Assembly: GCA_013396635.1 (NCBI GenBank)
Contig: WBMW01000797.1
Coordinates: 707,787-771,786 of the forward strand
Direction: 5' to 3'
DNA from: Penelope pileata
Lineage: Eukaryota; Chordata; Aves; Galliformes; Cracidae
DNA: 64,000 nt
The translations under genes were made by a program, and so were the position numbers. Below are positions 1 through 14,400 of this stretch, one piece after another. A model generated the notes under the pieces. The model saw nothing but the letters and a program-made list of their open reading frames with translations. It searched no databases and was not told the origin of the DNA. Each line of letters begins with the position of its first letter. Position 1 is the stretch's first letter.

Positions 1-3000
1 ACTGGAATTTTAATCTTTATTTCCACTTTTATATTTAAGTGGACACATGCTTCAACATCTTTAGAGCTATTTAAAGTTTGGAGATTAAATGTGCATAATT
101 GCCTCCAGGTTTCGGTGCATGATGAAATAAAAACTGACAATGTATGTCTTCTGGTGGCATTCGCACCTGCATCTGTGACAGAGACACAAAATTTGATGAA
201 AATTAACTTTCTTCTGGACTAGAAGGGCAAGGTTTACAATGCTTTAGTATCATGGTTTGCATTGCTTTTTCTCATTGATATACCTTGAGTGTTGGGGCAG
301 CAGGGGGACAGGAAGGGATGAATAGATGAAATCTGAGCACTTTTCAGTCCTTTATCTGCTTGAGACATCTCACTGGGTGAAAAAAAATACAAAATGGATG
401 TCTGAGCGTCTTATCATGAAACCCTTTAGAGAGGCAACAGGAAGACAGAAGCTCGCTGATCTCCATCATTCAAAAGCCTGAGCCTGTTATCCTGAAACGA
501 TTAGCAAAAAAAGTGCAACATCTCCTCCCCGAAGCTTTGTTAGCCTCTTGCAGGCTCAGCACTGCTCACTGGGAAGATGCAGCACTTGCACTTGGGAAGA
601 AGTGCACCTGAGAAGTCTGTGCTGAGTTCGTGGACAGTGCGTGCTACAGAAAAAACAATAGTGAAATGAACTGCATAAGTCATGTTATGAATTATTCACG
701 CATTTGTGTGAACATAGCTAAGACCTGTGGGAATTAAATGATAGCTACTGTGCCAAAAAGAAAAGGAAAAAAAAAGTATATTTTAATGAAATATAAATAT
801 TAGATGGAATTTTACATGGAAATACTCTGGGGTCTTACACATCATTTTCAGGGAAGGAAAATGCATATTTTTGAATCTCTTGAGGTGCCAATTCATTAAT
901 TAGCATGAATATGAAAGATATATGCTTAGATGCATCAGTCAAGCAATTATTAAGGAACTATAATTTGATAGTATAGTCTGGCAATGATAAGTTATTTTTA
1001 TGCTCATTTATATTCACTTCATTGACATTTTATTTAGCAGGATCTAAACAAGCAGAAGCAAAACCTTTTGGCGTCAAGAAGTCTTGCTTTGGTGAGCACA
1101 TTTCCATGCCTCAGTTCTTGACTGGAAGCAAAGAAGGAGTGAGTGGCTCTTGACAGTCACTGAGGGGGTTTGGTTGGGACTGTGAGTCATTCCCCATGCA
1201 GAGCACTTCTGAAGCCCAGACCTTGCTGTACAACCTTGCTCCACCACTGTCACCCAACACTCCTTCCCAGCAGGATCCAGGTGAGGGTTTCCCTTTTCTC
1301 GTTCCTTGCCTGCTGCTCATGCTGCTCACCCAACCTCTGCTCATGGGGAGGCTATAAGCAAAAAGGTTCTGGGGATGAAAGTAGGGTTGCTTTTCCTTAA
1401 CATTTTTTCTTTTGAGGTTTAGAAAACCACAATCTCTTACATCTTGCATACCCACTCCTGCTTCCAGAAAGTTCATGTAGTAGAGGCTGTGAAAGACAGC
1501 TCACGCCCTATTCCTGAAATGCTCTCTACTTAATAGCCATGAAAAAGCCCTATGAATGAGGTTGATGTCAAGGACTTGGTCTGTATTTCCATCCACAGTT
1601 TTCTATCTTGAGTAGTTAATTTAGCTAAAATCTGAATGAGATAATTTTGGTCAACAGAACATGTTAAGATTAGAGCAGGCCATTTTTTTTTTAATTAAAT
1701 TTTATACACATAAATGCCACACCCACCTTAGAGTTACATTTTATTTTGGTTCCTCAGAAAGTGAAGATGGAGCGGTTGATTTGACTCTTTTGTCATGATT
1801 TTTGCTGGATATGCTCCAATTTCCATCTAAGATGTTATTTCTTATATGACTGAATCTGAAGGATGTTTGTTAAGATCATTTCCTTGCAGATGATAAGCTC
1901 ATTCCCTAAGTGGACCTTTCAGATACTGTCCTCCGAAACATGAGTGTGGGATGAAGGAATATTCCACTCCCATTCCCATCAAGATCAGATCCTCAACCTC
2001 ACACATGTGACAAAGACTGCATTTCAATACTGACTAAGTGTGCCATGGGCTTTGTCCCATTAGAATTATTTTCCTTTTCAGTTTCTGAAGTGATTTTCAG
2101 GATATTACCTAACTGCCCTTCAAAGTAACGCTGTGAAGCAAAGTGTAGGAATGTGCATTCCTCGGAGCTCTTTATGTTTTTAGTTATCACTCGCAACATG
2201 GAAGCTGAAGAAATTCTCAAACCTCAAAGGCACCTTTTGAATCCAAAACCTTCTTGGAAGCAGTCTTTTTCTTGCTGCTTTGCCATAAGAATTGAAATGA
2301 TTTCTTCCATTGACTTTTCATTCAGTCCATACATTTCTCCGCTCATTTGTTGCAGACCAATTTCATGATCTCCATTTTCCTTTGATACTGACTTTTGTCA
2401 GTTGACAAAGAGAGGCTTCATTCAAGGCAGAGTTGAGCAAAGGTTATGAATCCTTCACATGGCATCACGTCTGGCAGCTCCATGCATCACAGTCAACCAT
2501 GGGACATCACTGTTACCCAATACAAAGGTAGCAAACAGAGCTTAATGTTCTCTGTGCTCAGACATTCCTTTGGTAAGTACCTGAAAATTCTGATGGTGTG
2601 AATGTAAAACAACAGAATTAGGTCTGCTGGTATGGTGAACAGAAACATAAGAAAAGGGAGTGTTTCCCCCCACTTTTCACTTCCTTTTCCTACATATGGA
2701 CTGATTTGTGTATCTGTATTTTGCAGTCTTCTGCAGTGCAGCATTTATTTGTGAGAAATGCAGTTCAGACTGTAAGGACTTTCACCATAGCTGCAGAAAG
2801 CACCAAGAAACATGTTCACATACAAGAAACTCAGCTACTCAGACATCTCTGATGCATTTGTAACACGGTTAAATCCCCATAATGACTTTCATTAGGCCCA
2901 GCATGTAAGTCAATACAAACAACTTTCAACTCGATGAATATTTTCCTTCTAAAAAGTAACCTTTCAGTTGTATTGCTTTTGGACTGTTTTAGCCGTATGC

Positions 3001-3520
3001 TAAATATTATAATGCCTCATTCTCATTTACCCTTCACATATTAAGGTGAAAACTCTGACCTAGTGCATTCTAATTACTTGGCTTATTAGCTTCACATTAT
3101 ATCAGTAATGGTGTGATAGCCAACATAATTACTAAGACTTGAAAAATTATATTTTGCTGTACTATTTCATGGATTGTGAGATGGTTCTCTCTTCTTATTA
3201 ACTTTCTTATTTAATGGGTTGACCAGATTTTTCATCTACCTAGACCATTGATCAAACTGATAATTTTGGATTTCAGCTGCAATTGAGAAATCACCCCTTA
3301 AAATGGTGAGAGAGATATTTTTACATAAGAAAATATAAGCATTTCTTCTCATTCTTCTCTATTTTTCTCATAGTATAATTAGTTAGCGATTGCATGCTTT
3401 TTGAACACCTTTTTTAACCAGTAAAGCTCCACGAAAGTAAGATTTTTTCCTCAAGGAAATTATGTTGTTTCTTTCTTTCTTTTCTCAAAATTAGTGACTA
3501 TTTTGGTTTTCACTAATACT
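1..3520. other. Non-coding AT-rich sequence, no gene recognised
   Basis: No reading frame here resembles a known protein family, and none is flanked by a convincing pair of splice sites. Short pyrimidine or purine tracts occur, including a CTTT-type run around 3469-3485 just before the first CR1 relic. I read this stretch as intergenic or intronic DNA. Confidence 0.6.
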
Positions 3521-3713
3521 GGAAGTGTGGAAAAGACCTGTGGAGATCATTGAGTCCAACTCAGCTGCTAAAGCAGCTCCCTAGAGCAGGTTGCACAGGA
3601 AAGCATCCAGATGGGTCTTGAATATCTCGAGAAGGAGACTCCACAACCTCCACCACAAGGCAGCCTGTTCCAGCACTCTGCAACCCTCATAGCGAGAAGT
3701 TCTTCCTCATGTT
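3521..3713 (-). mobile_element. CR1 LINE fragment, 3'-region relic
   Basis: Read on the + strand, the block carries the antisense of a CR1 3' region. Recognisable phrases in order are GATCATTGAGTCCAAC, CTAGAGCAGGTTGCACAGG, AAGCATCCAGATGGGTCTTG, GAGACTCCACAACCTC, CAGCCTGTTCCAGCACTC and GAAGTTCTTCCTCATG. CR1 is the dominant non-LTR retrotransposon of birds and usually sits as a short 5'-truncated copy. This copy lacks the terminal octamer repeats, has small internal deletions (for example in the region read as CTCGAGAAGG) and keeps no usable frame. It is clearly more diverged than the copy at 62481. Family identity is solid; the subfamily cannot be set by eye, and the edges are approximate to about 10 bp. 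Confidence 0.88.
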
Positions 3714-6700
3714 TGTAACAGAATCATGGATTGAATTAATCAGCAAACTAGCCCTGACGTGCTCATTTGGAGGCAGTGACAGGATAACCTGGCTTTTGGC
3801 AGATGAACCTGTACTTTTGCTGTGCTGTGACAGCTGGAAGAGCTTTATGTTGTCTTGACTCAACGTATCAGTCAGAAGCTTTCCCTGTGGGGGAATCCAT
3901 GAGTGTTTTAGGCTTATTTAGACGGAGAAGAAATGGAGCTGACTCCTCACTTTTTTGTTGTTGTTTTTCTTTTTTCCTCTCTCGCTTCTTCTACGTTGGA
4001 AAAGAGAACACATCTTGTTCTTTCACAGCTGTCAGGAGAGAGAGAGACTCTCACAAGACATCAAGGCTCACTGTAAGAAATTCACAGAAGGCACAATTCC
4101 CTTTGGAGCTCGTCCATCTGACTGGGGGACAAAGCAGAGCTGTGCATCATGACCCATTAACAAACTCCATTTTCCCCATGCAGCTGCATAATCAAAACTG
4201 TCTCCAAGTTTCACAACAGCATCTTTAGGCCTAGAGAAGTAGGTGTAAAAAATAGCCAGTGATTATTTAATAAATAATACGCAATTACTTTTTCTAATGT
4301 AGCAGAGAGTACTGTTAAATGTATTCTTCCTGCACAATTTTGATGCAGTGCCACTTAATTCTATTGTGCTTGGTGCAATCAGTTTAATAGTTCTGTTTTT
4401 CCTTGACCCCTCTGCACAAGGAAAATTATTATAAAAGGAAAGGTATAAAAAGCTCCTAAAGTTAATAACAGAGACAAAAAAGGCAGGAGGCAGTTTGGGC
4501 TCGAGTGCGTGGTACTAGTGTTAGTGCAGACCTGCAGATGGCTTGATACTTGCCTGCCTGAGGGATCAGGGCTCAGCTCCTGCTGCATCAGAGTTCAGTG
4601 GAGGCACTGAAGCTACAGCCCTTGATGTTAAAGAGAGGGAGGTGAAGGCAGAGAATTTTCAGTCCCCAGATTGGATAAACTTGCCGGCTCTCTGGCTATG
4701 GTGCAACGCTCACTTATTTGCAGGTGAATTTAATAGACAGGATGTTGAATGAGGAATTACTTCCCAGAGTGATATGTTGGGATTAGGCAGAATCTGCCTA
4801 AAGCCGGAACAATAGGTTGTTTTTGTGTTAATTTGTGGTTTAAAACATGATTAAGTGCACCTGACATTTTAGGTAATCATATATACTCAAATTAATATGA
4901 AATTCAAACTGTTTTTGGGGTCCTTTCTTCACTAGCATATGCCTGTGTTATAGTATGCACTGTGTAATACATAACTATGTATCTTGTGGTTTCTTTACAA
5001 TTTAAGCAAGAGAAGCTTTTAAATTAGCTATTAAATTACCATTCAGAGATCTGATCATCTTCTAATTTCCGTAAGAAGTCCTCCACAGGGGATAAATCTA
5101 GTTTAAATGTTCTCTTCTTCCTATGATTTTATACCCTAGCTGCAAGATAATATAACGTTCCTGCATTTCCAGCTGAAATACATTAGAACTGTGTGAAAGG
5201 TTTTAGTTCAGTTTTGTCAGAAGTCAGTGTTTCTATTTTAAGTGTATCCAAAATTATGAAGGAAAACCATGATTTCTGGTTTTGTTCAATTTTTCCACCC
5301 TATTCATAGGCATGATGTCTGAATATCTGAGTAATTCAGTACATACAGAAATGAAGTTTTAAATCCTTGAAAGGCAGTTGTCTCCTCAGTTCCCTGTATT
5401 TGTTAGCAGAATTGAAATTTCTCATTTATTTTCTTCCGACTTTTGGGGCAGATACTCGCTCGCTAACAGGTGACTGCTCTTCTGGGCAGCAAACTTTCAA
5501 GCGTGTTCTGGAGGCTGAGTGCATTTTGTTCCTGTTCTGGAAACGAGCCTTGTTGGGTGCTGGCACCTTGCTCACCCAGCTCTGATGAGCGTGTGCTACT
5601 GCAGCCTTGCAGAGTGGCTTGTTACAGTGCCTATGGGGTGGACATGTTTTCAGCAGACATATCCAGAAAAAAACACAGCTCAGGGATAATCTCACAGAGA
5701 TTAGGATAGTAGCGGGGTGCTCTTCAGCTTCACTGTCCCTTTCATCCCTTCTTGGGTCTTCCTTCAATTACTGCCTTTTCCAGCTGACCCCCACTATGGG
5801 GCATCTAGCCTTTGACTGCTGTCTGCAGGGCTCAAAAATATTTGTCTGCATTTATTGTTTCTCCTCACTCAACATTATTGTACAGAAGTGTCTGTTGTGA
5901 CCAATACTGTCATGTCATTCTGTTTGCCTGCACTGCTGGGAACAGATATTGTGTCCATGTAAGCTAAAGAAAGACTTGAAGGACAAGAATGAGGCTAGAC
6001 CAGTTCTTTGCTATTTTGTGAGCTGTGCTCTTAATCAATGCTATTTGCATTCTACTTCCTTCTGTATCACAGCTTTCAATAATGTTATGTTGATGACAGA
6101 GCAAAAGGTAGCAATTCTGTGGTTTCTTTTCCATGATAGAATGAATATAAATAGAAAATACAATAAAATAGAGTTGGCTTGGCCTTTAGTATTTAAAGTA
6201 GTAGTGATAAAATCAGAAATACTTTATCTGATACCAGGCTCTGAACTTGTGCCCTTCTTTTGTAGCCTTACTGGATTCACTTAGTGAAAATAGGTATTTC
6301 TGTTGTTGCTGTTTTTGAGCCTCTAATTGCAAACACAACATGCAAGTTTATAAACACTTTTTCTGACTCCTGTGTGTTTTCAGAACTTAATTCTCGTCGT
6401 GATGCATGAACTACATTCCAATACCTGTGCTGGTTTAACAGAAGTATCTCAAGAGAAAAGGTAAAGCCATAATTTTGATACTGCTTTTTACTGAGTACAA
6501 AACAGTATTCAGAATTGTTGGAACACAATCCTTTTCAAGTATGGTTCCTTTCCCTAGTTTTACCGCTCTGCGTTAACTCAACCATTCACCACAGGCATGT
6601 GGTCTATTCTTTTCTTTTATTCCAGCCTCACAAAACCACAATTCCATAGACCACGAGCTGCACTCCACTGCTAGAGCAGGATGATAAGGATGCTTTGTCT

Positions 6701-8654
6701 ATCTCTATAATGAACTAATCTATTCCTGGGCAGACTCTGAGTGTATTTCCAATAAGTCCTCACTATTGCAAACTGTCCAGGCACATATAACCCCAAGGGA
6801 TAACATTAATTTTGCTTTGATAGAGATTATGGCAGACTAATTGTTTGTTCTTCTCCAGGTTTCCACAAATGGGGACATAACTGCATCCACTCTCAAAGGC
6901 TAGCATGTGCCTGCCTGAGAAAAGCATTTACCTTTCAAGGTTTTCTTTCCTTCTTTTTTCTTTTGTTTTCCTCTGATGCTCCCAGAAGTTATTGTTATTT
7001 GGTGCTAATTTAATAAAAATGCAGGAGATTCTGACTGAAATGATAACCACCAAAGCTATTCAATTGTTTTTCTTGTAACAACTCTGATTGAAATTCTGGT
7101 CACAGGAAAGTTGAAGGCAAAATTTCCTTGGCTTCTGTGGGGGACTGGAATTTCATCTAGAGTGAACATTATTTTTGATTTAGACACAAATATAACAGTT
7201 TTGATTCACAAGTCTTGTCTAGCATAGTACTGCATTAAGCAAGTAAAGAAACTGTAATCTAAAGGATATTGTCAAGTGGATGCTGAAAATATATTCATGT
7301 GCTGTATGCTAAATACAAATCTCTTTAGCTGGCATGCGATGTCTACCAGGAGATAATGTTATCAGGTATGTCCTGCATGCTGTAGAGATCATTACTTTCA
7401 AGGTAGAGAAGGACAGCAAAAGAAACAGCAAAGTAGCAGGAATTAAAGTAGTAGCAGTGGCAGAGAAGAAAAGCTGTGCTAGTGAAAGCCTTGCAAGCAG
7501 AACAGATATACTTCAGAAATATTTGAAAGTATTTTTAAACACAACACTCCCCATGAGCAGGAGCCGTCCTTTCTGACCGAGTCTTCAAACAAAATACATG
7601 CAAATACAACTCAATGTTATTTCTTATCCTCTGTATTTCTCTATGCGAGAAAAAGACTGTGATGCTCAAGCCGAGAACACCTAAGGCTTAACCAGCTAGT
7701 TAGCTCTCAGTATTTCAGGGAACAGGTGATAGAAATCTCTTTTGAATCCACAGTTTCCTTGTAGCAAGAAGAGTGATCTTAATGCTTTTTAAAGAAGGAC
7801 ATAAAGCCAGGTAATATAGATACGTATGTGTGTTTACGCGTATGTGTCTACTGGCCTCTTTATGCATCTGGATAACGTGCAGGAGAGGAGAAGATTTTTT
7901 CCTATTCTAAGCAATTGCCTACCGTATCAATATATATGTATTTCAGCACTTGCTTTTTCTCCTCATTAACGCAGATCTTTAATAATATACATGTTTATTT
8001 TTAAATAGTCACAAATTATCCGTGAAATGTTAAATAGGATAATGAACTCATTAAGCATTAATCACATAACATAGTCCAAGCATGAAAGCAGGCTATTGAC
8101 ACACATTTTCAGGGAGTTATTGGGAAATGTGGTGTGATTCGAGGAAACCAGGAAGAGCAGTGCTTAGGGTAGATGCACAGGACCTGGGAGATGACAGGAC
8201 ATTTCATCATCCCCCTGCAAACATCTCCAGTGCTGCTGCTGAAGGATCGTGCCTCCTTTCCCATCATTAGAAAAGTGATAAAACATCTCAGTGGGAGGGG
8301 AGGACAATAAGCGCATGATGGGGCTTGGGGGATGTTAGGTGACACGTCTAATGAAGGCCATTAACGTATTACAGTTAGATTTCCATGGAGCAAAAGAAAA
8401 GTCATTAGTCTTTTTGTGTGTCAGCTGGCAGAAAGAGCACGGAACAAAGTCACTTTTCCTCCAGGAATTTGAATTCATGCAAAAAAAGATCCTGAAGTTC
8501 TTTTGTTACTTATTCACAATGTGCAAGGGGAGCATCTTGCAGTTGTAGATGCAGCCATCTATATGAGAATATAGTTAGAATGTGAGCTTTTGGAGTTAGA
8601 CATATTGATTTAGGTTAAAGTTGCTTCAGCTAAAGTCAGGCTAAGTGACTTTTC

Positions 8655-8673
8655 TTTTTTTTTTTTTTTTTTT
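8655..8673. repeat. Poly-T tract (19 T)
   Basis: An uninterrupted run of 19 T, preceded by TTTC and followed after about a dozen bases by a second shorter T-run. It could be the antisense tail of an old retroposon, but no recognisable retroposon body adjoins it. A simple homopolymer tract is the safer call. Confidence 0.9.
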
Positions 8674-11462
8674 AACTGCAATCATTTTTTTTTTAAAGTT
8701 TAAATTTTGGATCCATAAATGATCAGGGAGAAAAATATTCACAAAAATGTTATTTTAGATCAAATAGAATGTACTGTTTGACATAAAGGCTTTAGGATTA
8801 TTGCTATATTGGTGACAAGTATTGACAGTAAATGTGATTTATTCAAATTAAAACAATTGATTAAACTATGTTGAAATTTACTTTATGTACTCCTATTGAC
8901 AGAAAGTATTAATTTAACCAAAAAAAAGATCCTATCCTCCTTGCAGACCTTTACTGTGCCAGTAGCAACCAGTTTGTTAATTCTTGCTTCCTTTGCAAAA
9001 CTTAGTAAGGTTCTACTTGGCAATTCACTTTTTACTTGGCAGTCTCTGTGAAGAAATGTTTTCAACATTTGTGAAAATTAAAAGAATGATTTTGTCAACT
9101 GACCACTTGACAGCCATCCTAAAATAAATTTTACTCTGAGGAGCTGTAAGGTAGTGTCTTACTATGAGATCATATTTTTTTTGCAGCGTTTTACAAAATA
9201 AGGAAGTTAAATGGCCAGTCCCTTACCCTGACTTAAAATCTCAGATATCTCGAAGCCATGTTTTTCACTCTAAGAATTGTGATCTCGTTGCTGTATCCAA
9301 CATTTGTCAGAGTCTCATCAGACATATCTGGAGGTGAATGGGAAGACCCTGGCAACTTGGAAGGGTGCCAGATTTGCACTTGTATGTGGTCATTCAACTC
9401 ACAACAAACAAGGTGAATTTGTGAGCATCAGCAATGGGCTGTTATTGAACTATGAGCAACATAAATTCAGTCACACTCACGTGAACAAAGAGCATTCCAT
9501 TGCCTAGCGTTATGTGCTGGAAGTATGGTTTCCTTTGTTTTCTGAAATACTACCTATTCAGAAGCACATAACTTTCACATACCATTGTTTTGTGAAATGA
9601 CTGTATTTCCATGAAATAAGAGGCTGTGCTCGGAGATTATATTTAAAACCAAGTGATAATAGTGGACCAAAAGAGCACTGCTATGAAATTAAGGTTGCTT
9701 AATCTTAACCTCACACTTCTCCAAACACAAGCAGTGGTTAAATGCACATCTCTGAAATAAAAGTGAACAAGCCAGAGTTCACGATTATACATCTCATCCA
9801 GCCCTAGGGATAGCTTTAGGTACCTTTTCTGTCCCAAAGTGTGTTAGCTAACACTTGGGCTTTCGGGATGCTTTGCCTCAGACTTGTTGGGAACTGAACA
9901 TGAGAGCACTCTTGGACAGTGTCCAGCGCTCTCCTCTCACTATGGTGCTGATGCTCTGGCTTTCTTATTCTACGAGTGTCCCAATTCAACACTGCACATC
10001 AAATCCATAATTAATCCTATTGGTCTCAAAGATACTACTCTCACTCATAGGAAGCTGGACCTGGTGCCATGAAGGCATTAAATATACTGGACCAAATTCT
10101 TTAAGGCATCAATCCAGAAGAGGTCAATGCAGTTGCTGTAGCCTGCACCGAGCTTATACGGTGGATATGAAATGTTGCAAACTCAAATCTCAATATGCAA
10201 AACATACTGCACTTATAGGGTAGCAAAGAGCATCAACAGACAGTAGAAACATTCCTAATACCGAGAATTTCCATGTTCCCTGTCACACTGCATTGTGGCA
10301 GTGAGATGCAAATCTACAATGGTTACACAGATATTCATCCTTGTTTGGCCTGAAAGGACATTCATACCTCAAATAATGTAAACAAATCAGCTTCTTCCTC
10401 CTGAGGTTCAGTGCACTTTCTGGCACATACCCAACCTAGACTTCAGCATTAGAGATGCTTTACTTTTTTTATTTTTTATTTTTTTTATGATTCCCAGTAG
10501 TCAGTGTGAGAAAAATATTGTTATGATAAGCAATGTTAATAACAATGCATTCATATTCATAAGGCACCCCTAGATTGGAGAATTACACAGGCTAACTCTA
10601 AGCATTACTAAAATAAGGAGTTAATTGAAAAAGTTAAGGAACTGGAGGTCAATAAACTCTATAATTAGACAGAGAAAAAAACAGAAAAAAGAAAAAGCAT
10701 AATCATACATGCAAACTCCTCTTCCCATTGTAACTTTTCACTTACTCTGTAAAAGTCACCAGAAACATGTATCAAACAGAATAGGAAAAGAGATGCATTT
10801 TACATCTAGGTACTCCTCCGCAAGTTACATTAAAGAGTTCTTCCTCTATTCTGGAACTCCCTGATAAACAACATTTCAAACAAGAAATAGACTCATTAGA
10901 GAACACTTTGACTTAAATGATTTCATAATTCTCTCATCGTGCCCCAAACCTGCTTTAACATGTCAGACAAGGACTCATCATTGTGTGGATCACCTAGGGA
11001 GATACAACATTAGGAAAGGAAATGGTCTATTTTTCTGACTTTCACCAGGGTTGGAGGACTTGCATCACCAGAAACCTATGTTTTCTTAGCCTTGTTTTCT
11101 TAGCCAGATGGATATACCCAAATGGCTATACAAGTAAGAGCAGTCATGAACCTCTGGTAGGCTATTTGGGCTCCAAAAGTAAAGGAAAAATAAGATAATT
11201 ATCCTCCCTTTTTGTGCCAAAGAACCTAAGTCAGGTACAGCTGCTGAGTTTCCACCTTTACTATTTATCAAATAGCACTGTCCTAAACAGTAACTAACCA
11301 CACTAACTCAGACTATAGGTAAGCTCTTTAAAATGTGTTTGAGTAGCAGGTACTTGAGTTCATGTGTGTTTCATTTAAGACAAGGAAGTACTGCTTTTCC
11401 TTTTCTCGTGCTTAGAGTGTAGGACTGCTGTGTTTAGTTTGCTCTGCTCTGCCGAAGTTCTT

Positions 11463-11497
11463 AAAAAAAAAAAAAAAAAAAAAAGAAAAAGAAAAAA
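11463..11497. repeat. Poly-A / A-rich tract
   Basis: A run of 22 A followed by GAAAAAG and a further A-run. Upstream sequence (about 11340-11460) does not match a retroposon I recognise, and I see no clear flanking target-site duplication. A processed-transcript tail is possible but unsupported. Confidence 0.88.
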
Positions 11498-14400
11498 TCC
11501 CTCATGCAAACATCAAGAGGCAGACTCTTTATTGACTTGTATTATTCATCCTTTATCTAATGTGAATTCACTAAAAAGAGAATGAAATAATAATTTCTTT
11601 TAAGCAACTTGTCTCAGCATTTCTTATTTTCTAAAACCCCAAATGAGCCTATTCAAAATGGGGCTTAAAATCTGGTGATACAGTTATGCAGATGGCAAAT
11701 TATTTGTCATTGGTGGATTAGTCTAATCCAATAGTTAGGGGGAGGAACCAACCACAAAGACGACAGTATTTCTCAGGCAATTTCTCTCCTTTTTCCCCCC
11801 TCAAGGAATCAATGCAGTTCTGTTGAGCAACTGTGAAAATAGCAGTGGCCACAAAAAATTAGAACATGCTGCTTAGAATCAGACTTGTTTTCCTAGACAT
11901 CTTTTTCACAATGAAAGTGCAATCAGATGGCAATGTTATCAAATGTAAGCACGAGTAGCATAGAACAATCTCAGTCACTCAATCTGTTCACTCAAAAATG
12001 ATTCCCTTCCATCCTGCCATATTCCATTACTGCTGAACTTGAGCTGTGTGCAGTAAATACAAGTATTTAGTGACTGGCATAAAGATTGTCATAGCAGCTG
12101 AGATCGTATTTGCTGGCATGGTCTCGTGTCACTTAAAACAAGAGAATGGGCTGCAACTGATAGAGCACTTGCAAGAGAAAAGACAGCAGCCAGCCTGTTC
12201 CATCTTATTCTCCATGTGTTCCTGTGAATGGGCTTCCTTCTCTTGTAAGTGCATTTATTTGCATGCCCAAAGACTGCTCTTGGCCAGTCCCTTTGTCATT
12301 GCTGCTGACTGCAGAAGAGGGACCTCTGGCTCCAGATCTTCTCTAGCATCATGAAGAAATCATTCAGGAAAGGACAAGGAGTACACAGAGATGTCTTCAT
12401 TAAGAAGTAGTAGAAGTGTTGCATTTGCCACACATCCATTCTCTCTCCTCCCCAAATCTTGCCCACATCAACAAACAGATCTTAGTGCCTGCACTCAGCT
12501 TACTCATAAAATTGTCAACAACATCTACATTTTCCTTTATTTCTCCAAGTCTGTTTTACTGATAATAGCTCTGTCTGACACCGTCTCTAAAATTGACTAG
12601 AAACTCAGATTATAGAAGCATCATTTAAATGATTGTTTCATGCAACAGATAGCCTATAATTTCTGAGAAAGGTTGCCCTCAGATGGCCTTGTCATTGGAG
12701 GAATGGATTTAAAACAAAAATAGACTGATTAATGAATGTCTAATTTTGCACAAAAAGGAAAGTGGGAGGAGGAAATCACAATTAACCCTAAAAGAAATCT
12801 TAAACTGTCTGGAACAAAGTAATTTTGAATGAGAGACTCAAGCTGGTAAATATACTAAAAAGGCAGAGAGCAGAGCTCTGCCTCTTTTAGGAAGATGATT
12901 TGATGGGGGAGATAAAGACTGGAAGCTGTTTTCTTCCACTTAAGCATTGCATGCTTCAAGGGTTTCAAAACACAAGCGTGAACCTAACTTAGTATAATCC
13001 TGTGCAAGACATACAAGAGCATATGTAATTATCTTGATGGGAGATTCACAGATCTGAAAACGTAGCACTTCAGTTTCCCACCCAATGGATGCAGCAGGGA
13101 GCTGAATAAGAATTATTGGTGTTACCATTCGTATCTCTATAGCTAGGCTTGTGTCAGTGCTTTCATAGTAAAACTGGTATTTTAAGAGTTGTATTACCAT
13201 AACATAAAAAAGTTTTTGTAGGGTTATATTTGGTTCACCCAGTCTCTGTATGAAAGCAGACTGCATTTCATAATTTTGAAAGATGCAAAACTGACCTCAT
13301 TTTAGGCTATGGATATTAATATTAAATAGACATTCACAGGTTTTGGAGATTGCCTTCTTACTGTAAATATTGCTTAATAAATGAAATTGTACAATATTTA
13401 AGCTACTGCCATGATCTAAATCAATGTTGGTATAAATTAAACTGACCAATATTTATATTACAATTACCTCTGAATTCCAGTATTACTCAATAAACAAATA
13501 TGGTTGTAATTTGTGCCAAGTGGCTAAATCAGAGAGACAGTTTCTACCACGACCATTGTACTACACATAGTGAGGCATATTTACAAACTAGTCTACAGTC
13601 ACTGAAGATCCTTAGTTAGGATGAACTGACAGAATATTTCTAACACTGATAGCAATTCTCTAGCTGCTACCAGATGGCAGCATGGGCAGCCCTGCTTTTA
13701 CCCAGCTTAATTCAGAAAGATATTGTCAAAGCCAAACCAAAGCACTGACATTTTCAGTAAAATCAAATAAATAAATAACACCAAAAACAAAAAACCTTTT
13801 TCAATTTACATGAAAAATGAGACTGAAAACAGTTATTTGGGATACAGCCTAGAAACATGTTAGAGGAACCTCTGCATAAAAAGCTAGCACTGACTTCTTA
13901 GTTATCCCTTATTTTAGTAATTCATTTCATTTTTAAGTCTAGTTTCAGAAAAATTCTTCCCCCCACCCCAAGACACCTCTTTAAGAGGGTAGGCATTAAT
14001 TCAAACATATATCACACCATGACGCTAATTAAGTTCCAAAATGTGAATATCTTTCTTCTATGAAAAATTACAGTTGTTGACTATTTCAAATCACTACCAA
14101 ATCCCTAATGTAATCAATCTAAAATAATGAAAAAAGTATCAGCCAATATTAGGAACTGGAGGTGAAATCTATTTAAAATGTGTAGAATAGAGAGCAAGGA
14201 CATAATTTCCATGATTTATTTGCTCTGCAGCAGTACCTATGAGTACCACGACAGTCCTTGCCCCAAGCGTGAGCAATTACAGGGCTATTAATGCAAAATG
14301 CATCTAGAAGATGACTCAGGTCAGGTCGCTGTGTGTGAGAGAGGAGTACAGTCGATTGTAGCACCAAACACCTCTCAAAACACTCTGAGCCACAAGGGAC

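Noticed and set aside
3803..4228. 141-codon + strand open frame
   Set aside because: Cys/Phe/Ser-rich low-complexity segments, no domain I recognise, and an overlapping second + frame also open. It begins within 100 bp of a CR1 relic and has no promoter or splice context.
11340..11497. Possible processed retrocopy ending in the 22-base A-run
   Set aside because: No recognisable transcript sequence before the tail and no clear target-site duplication.
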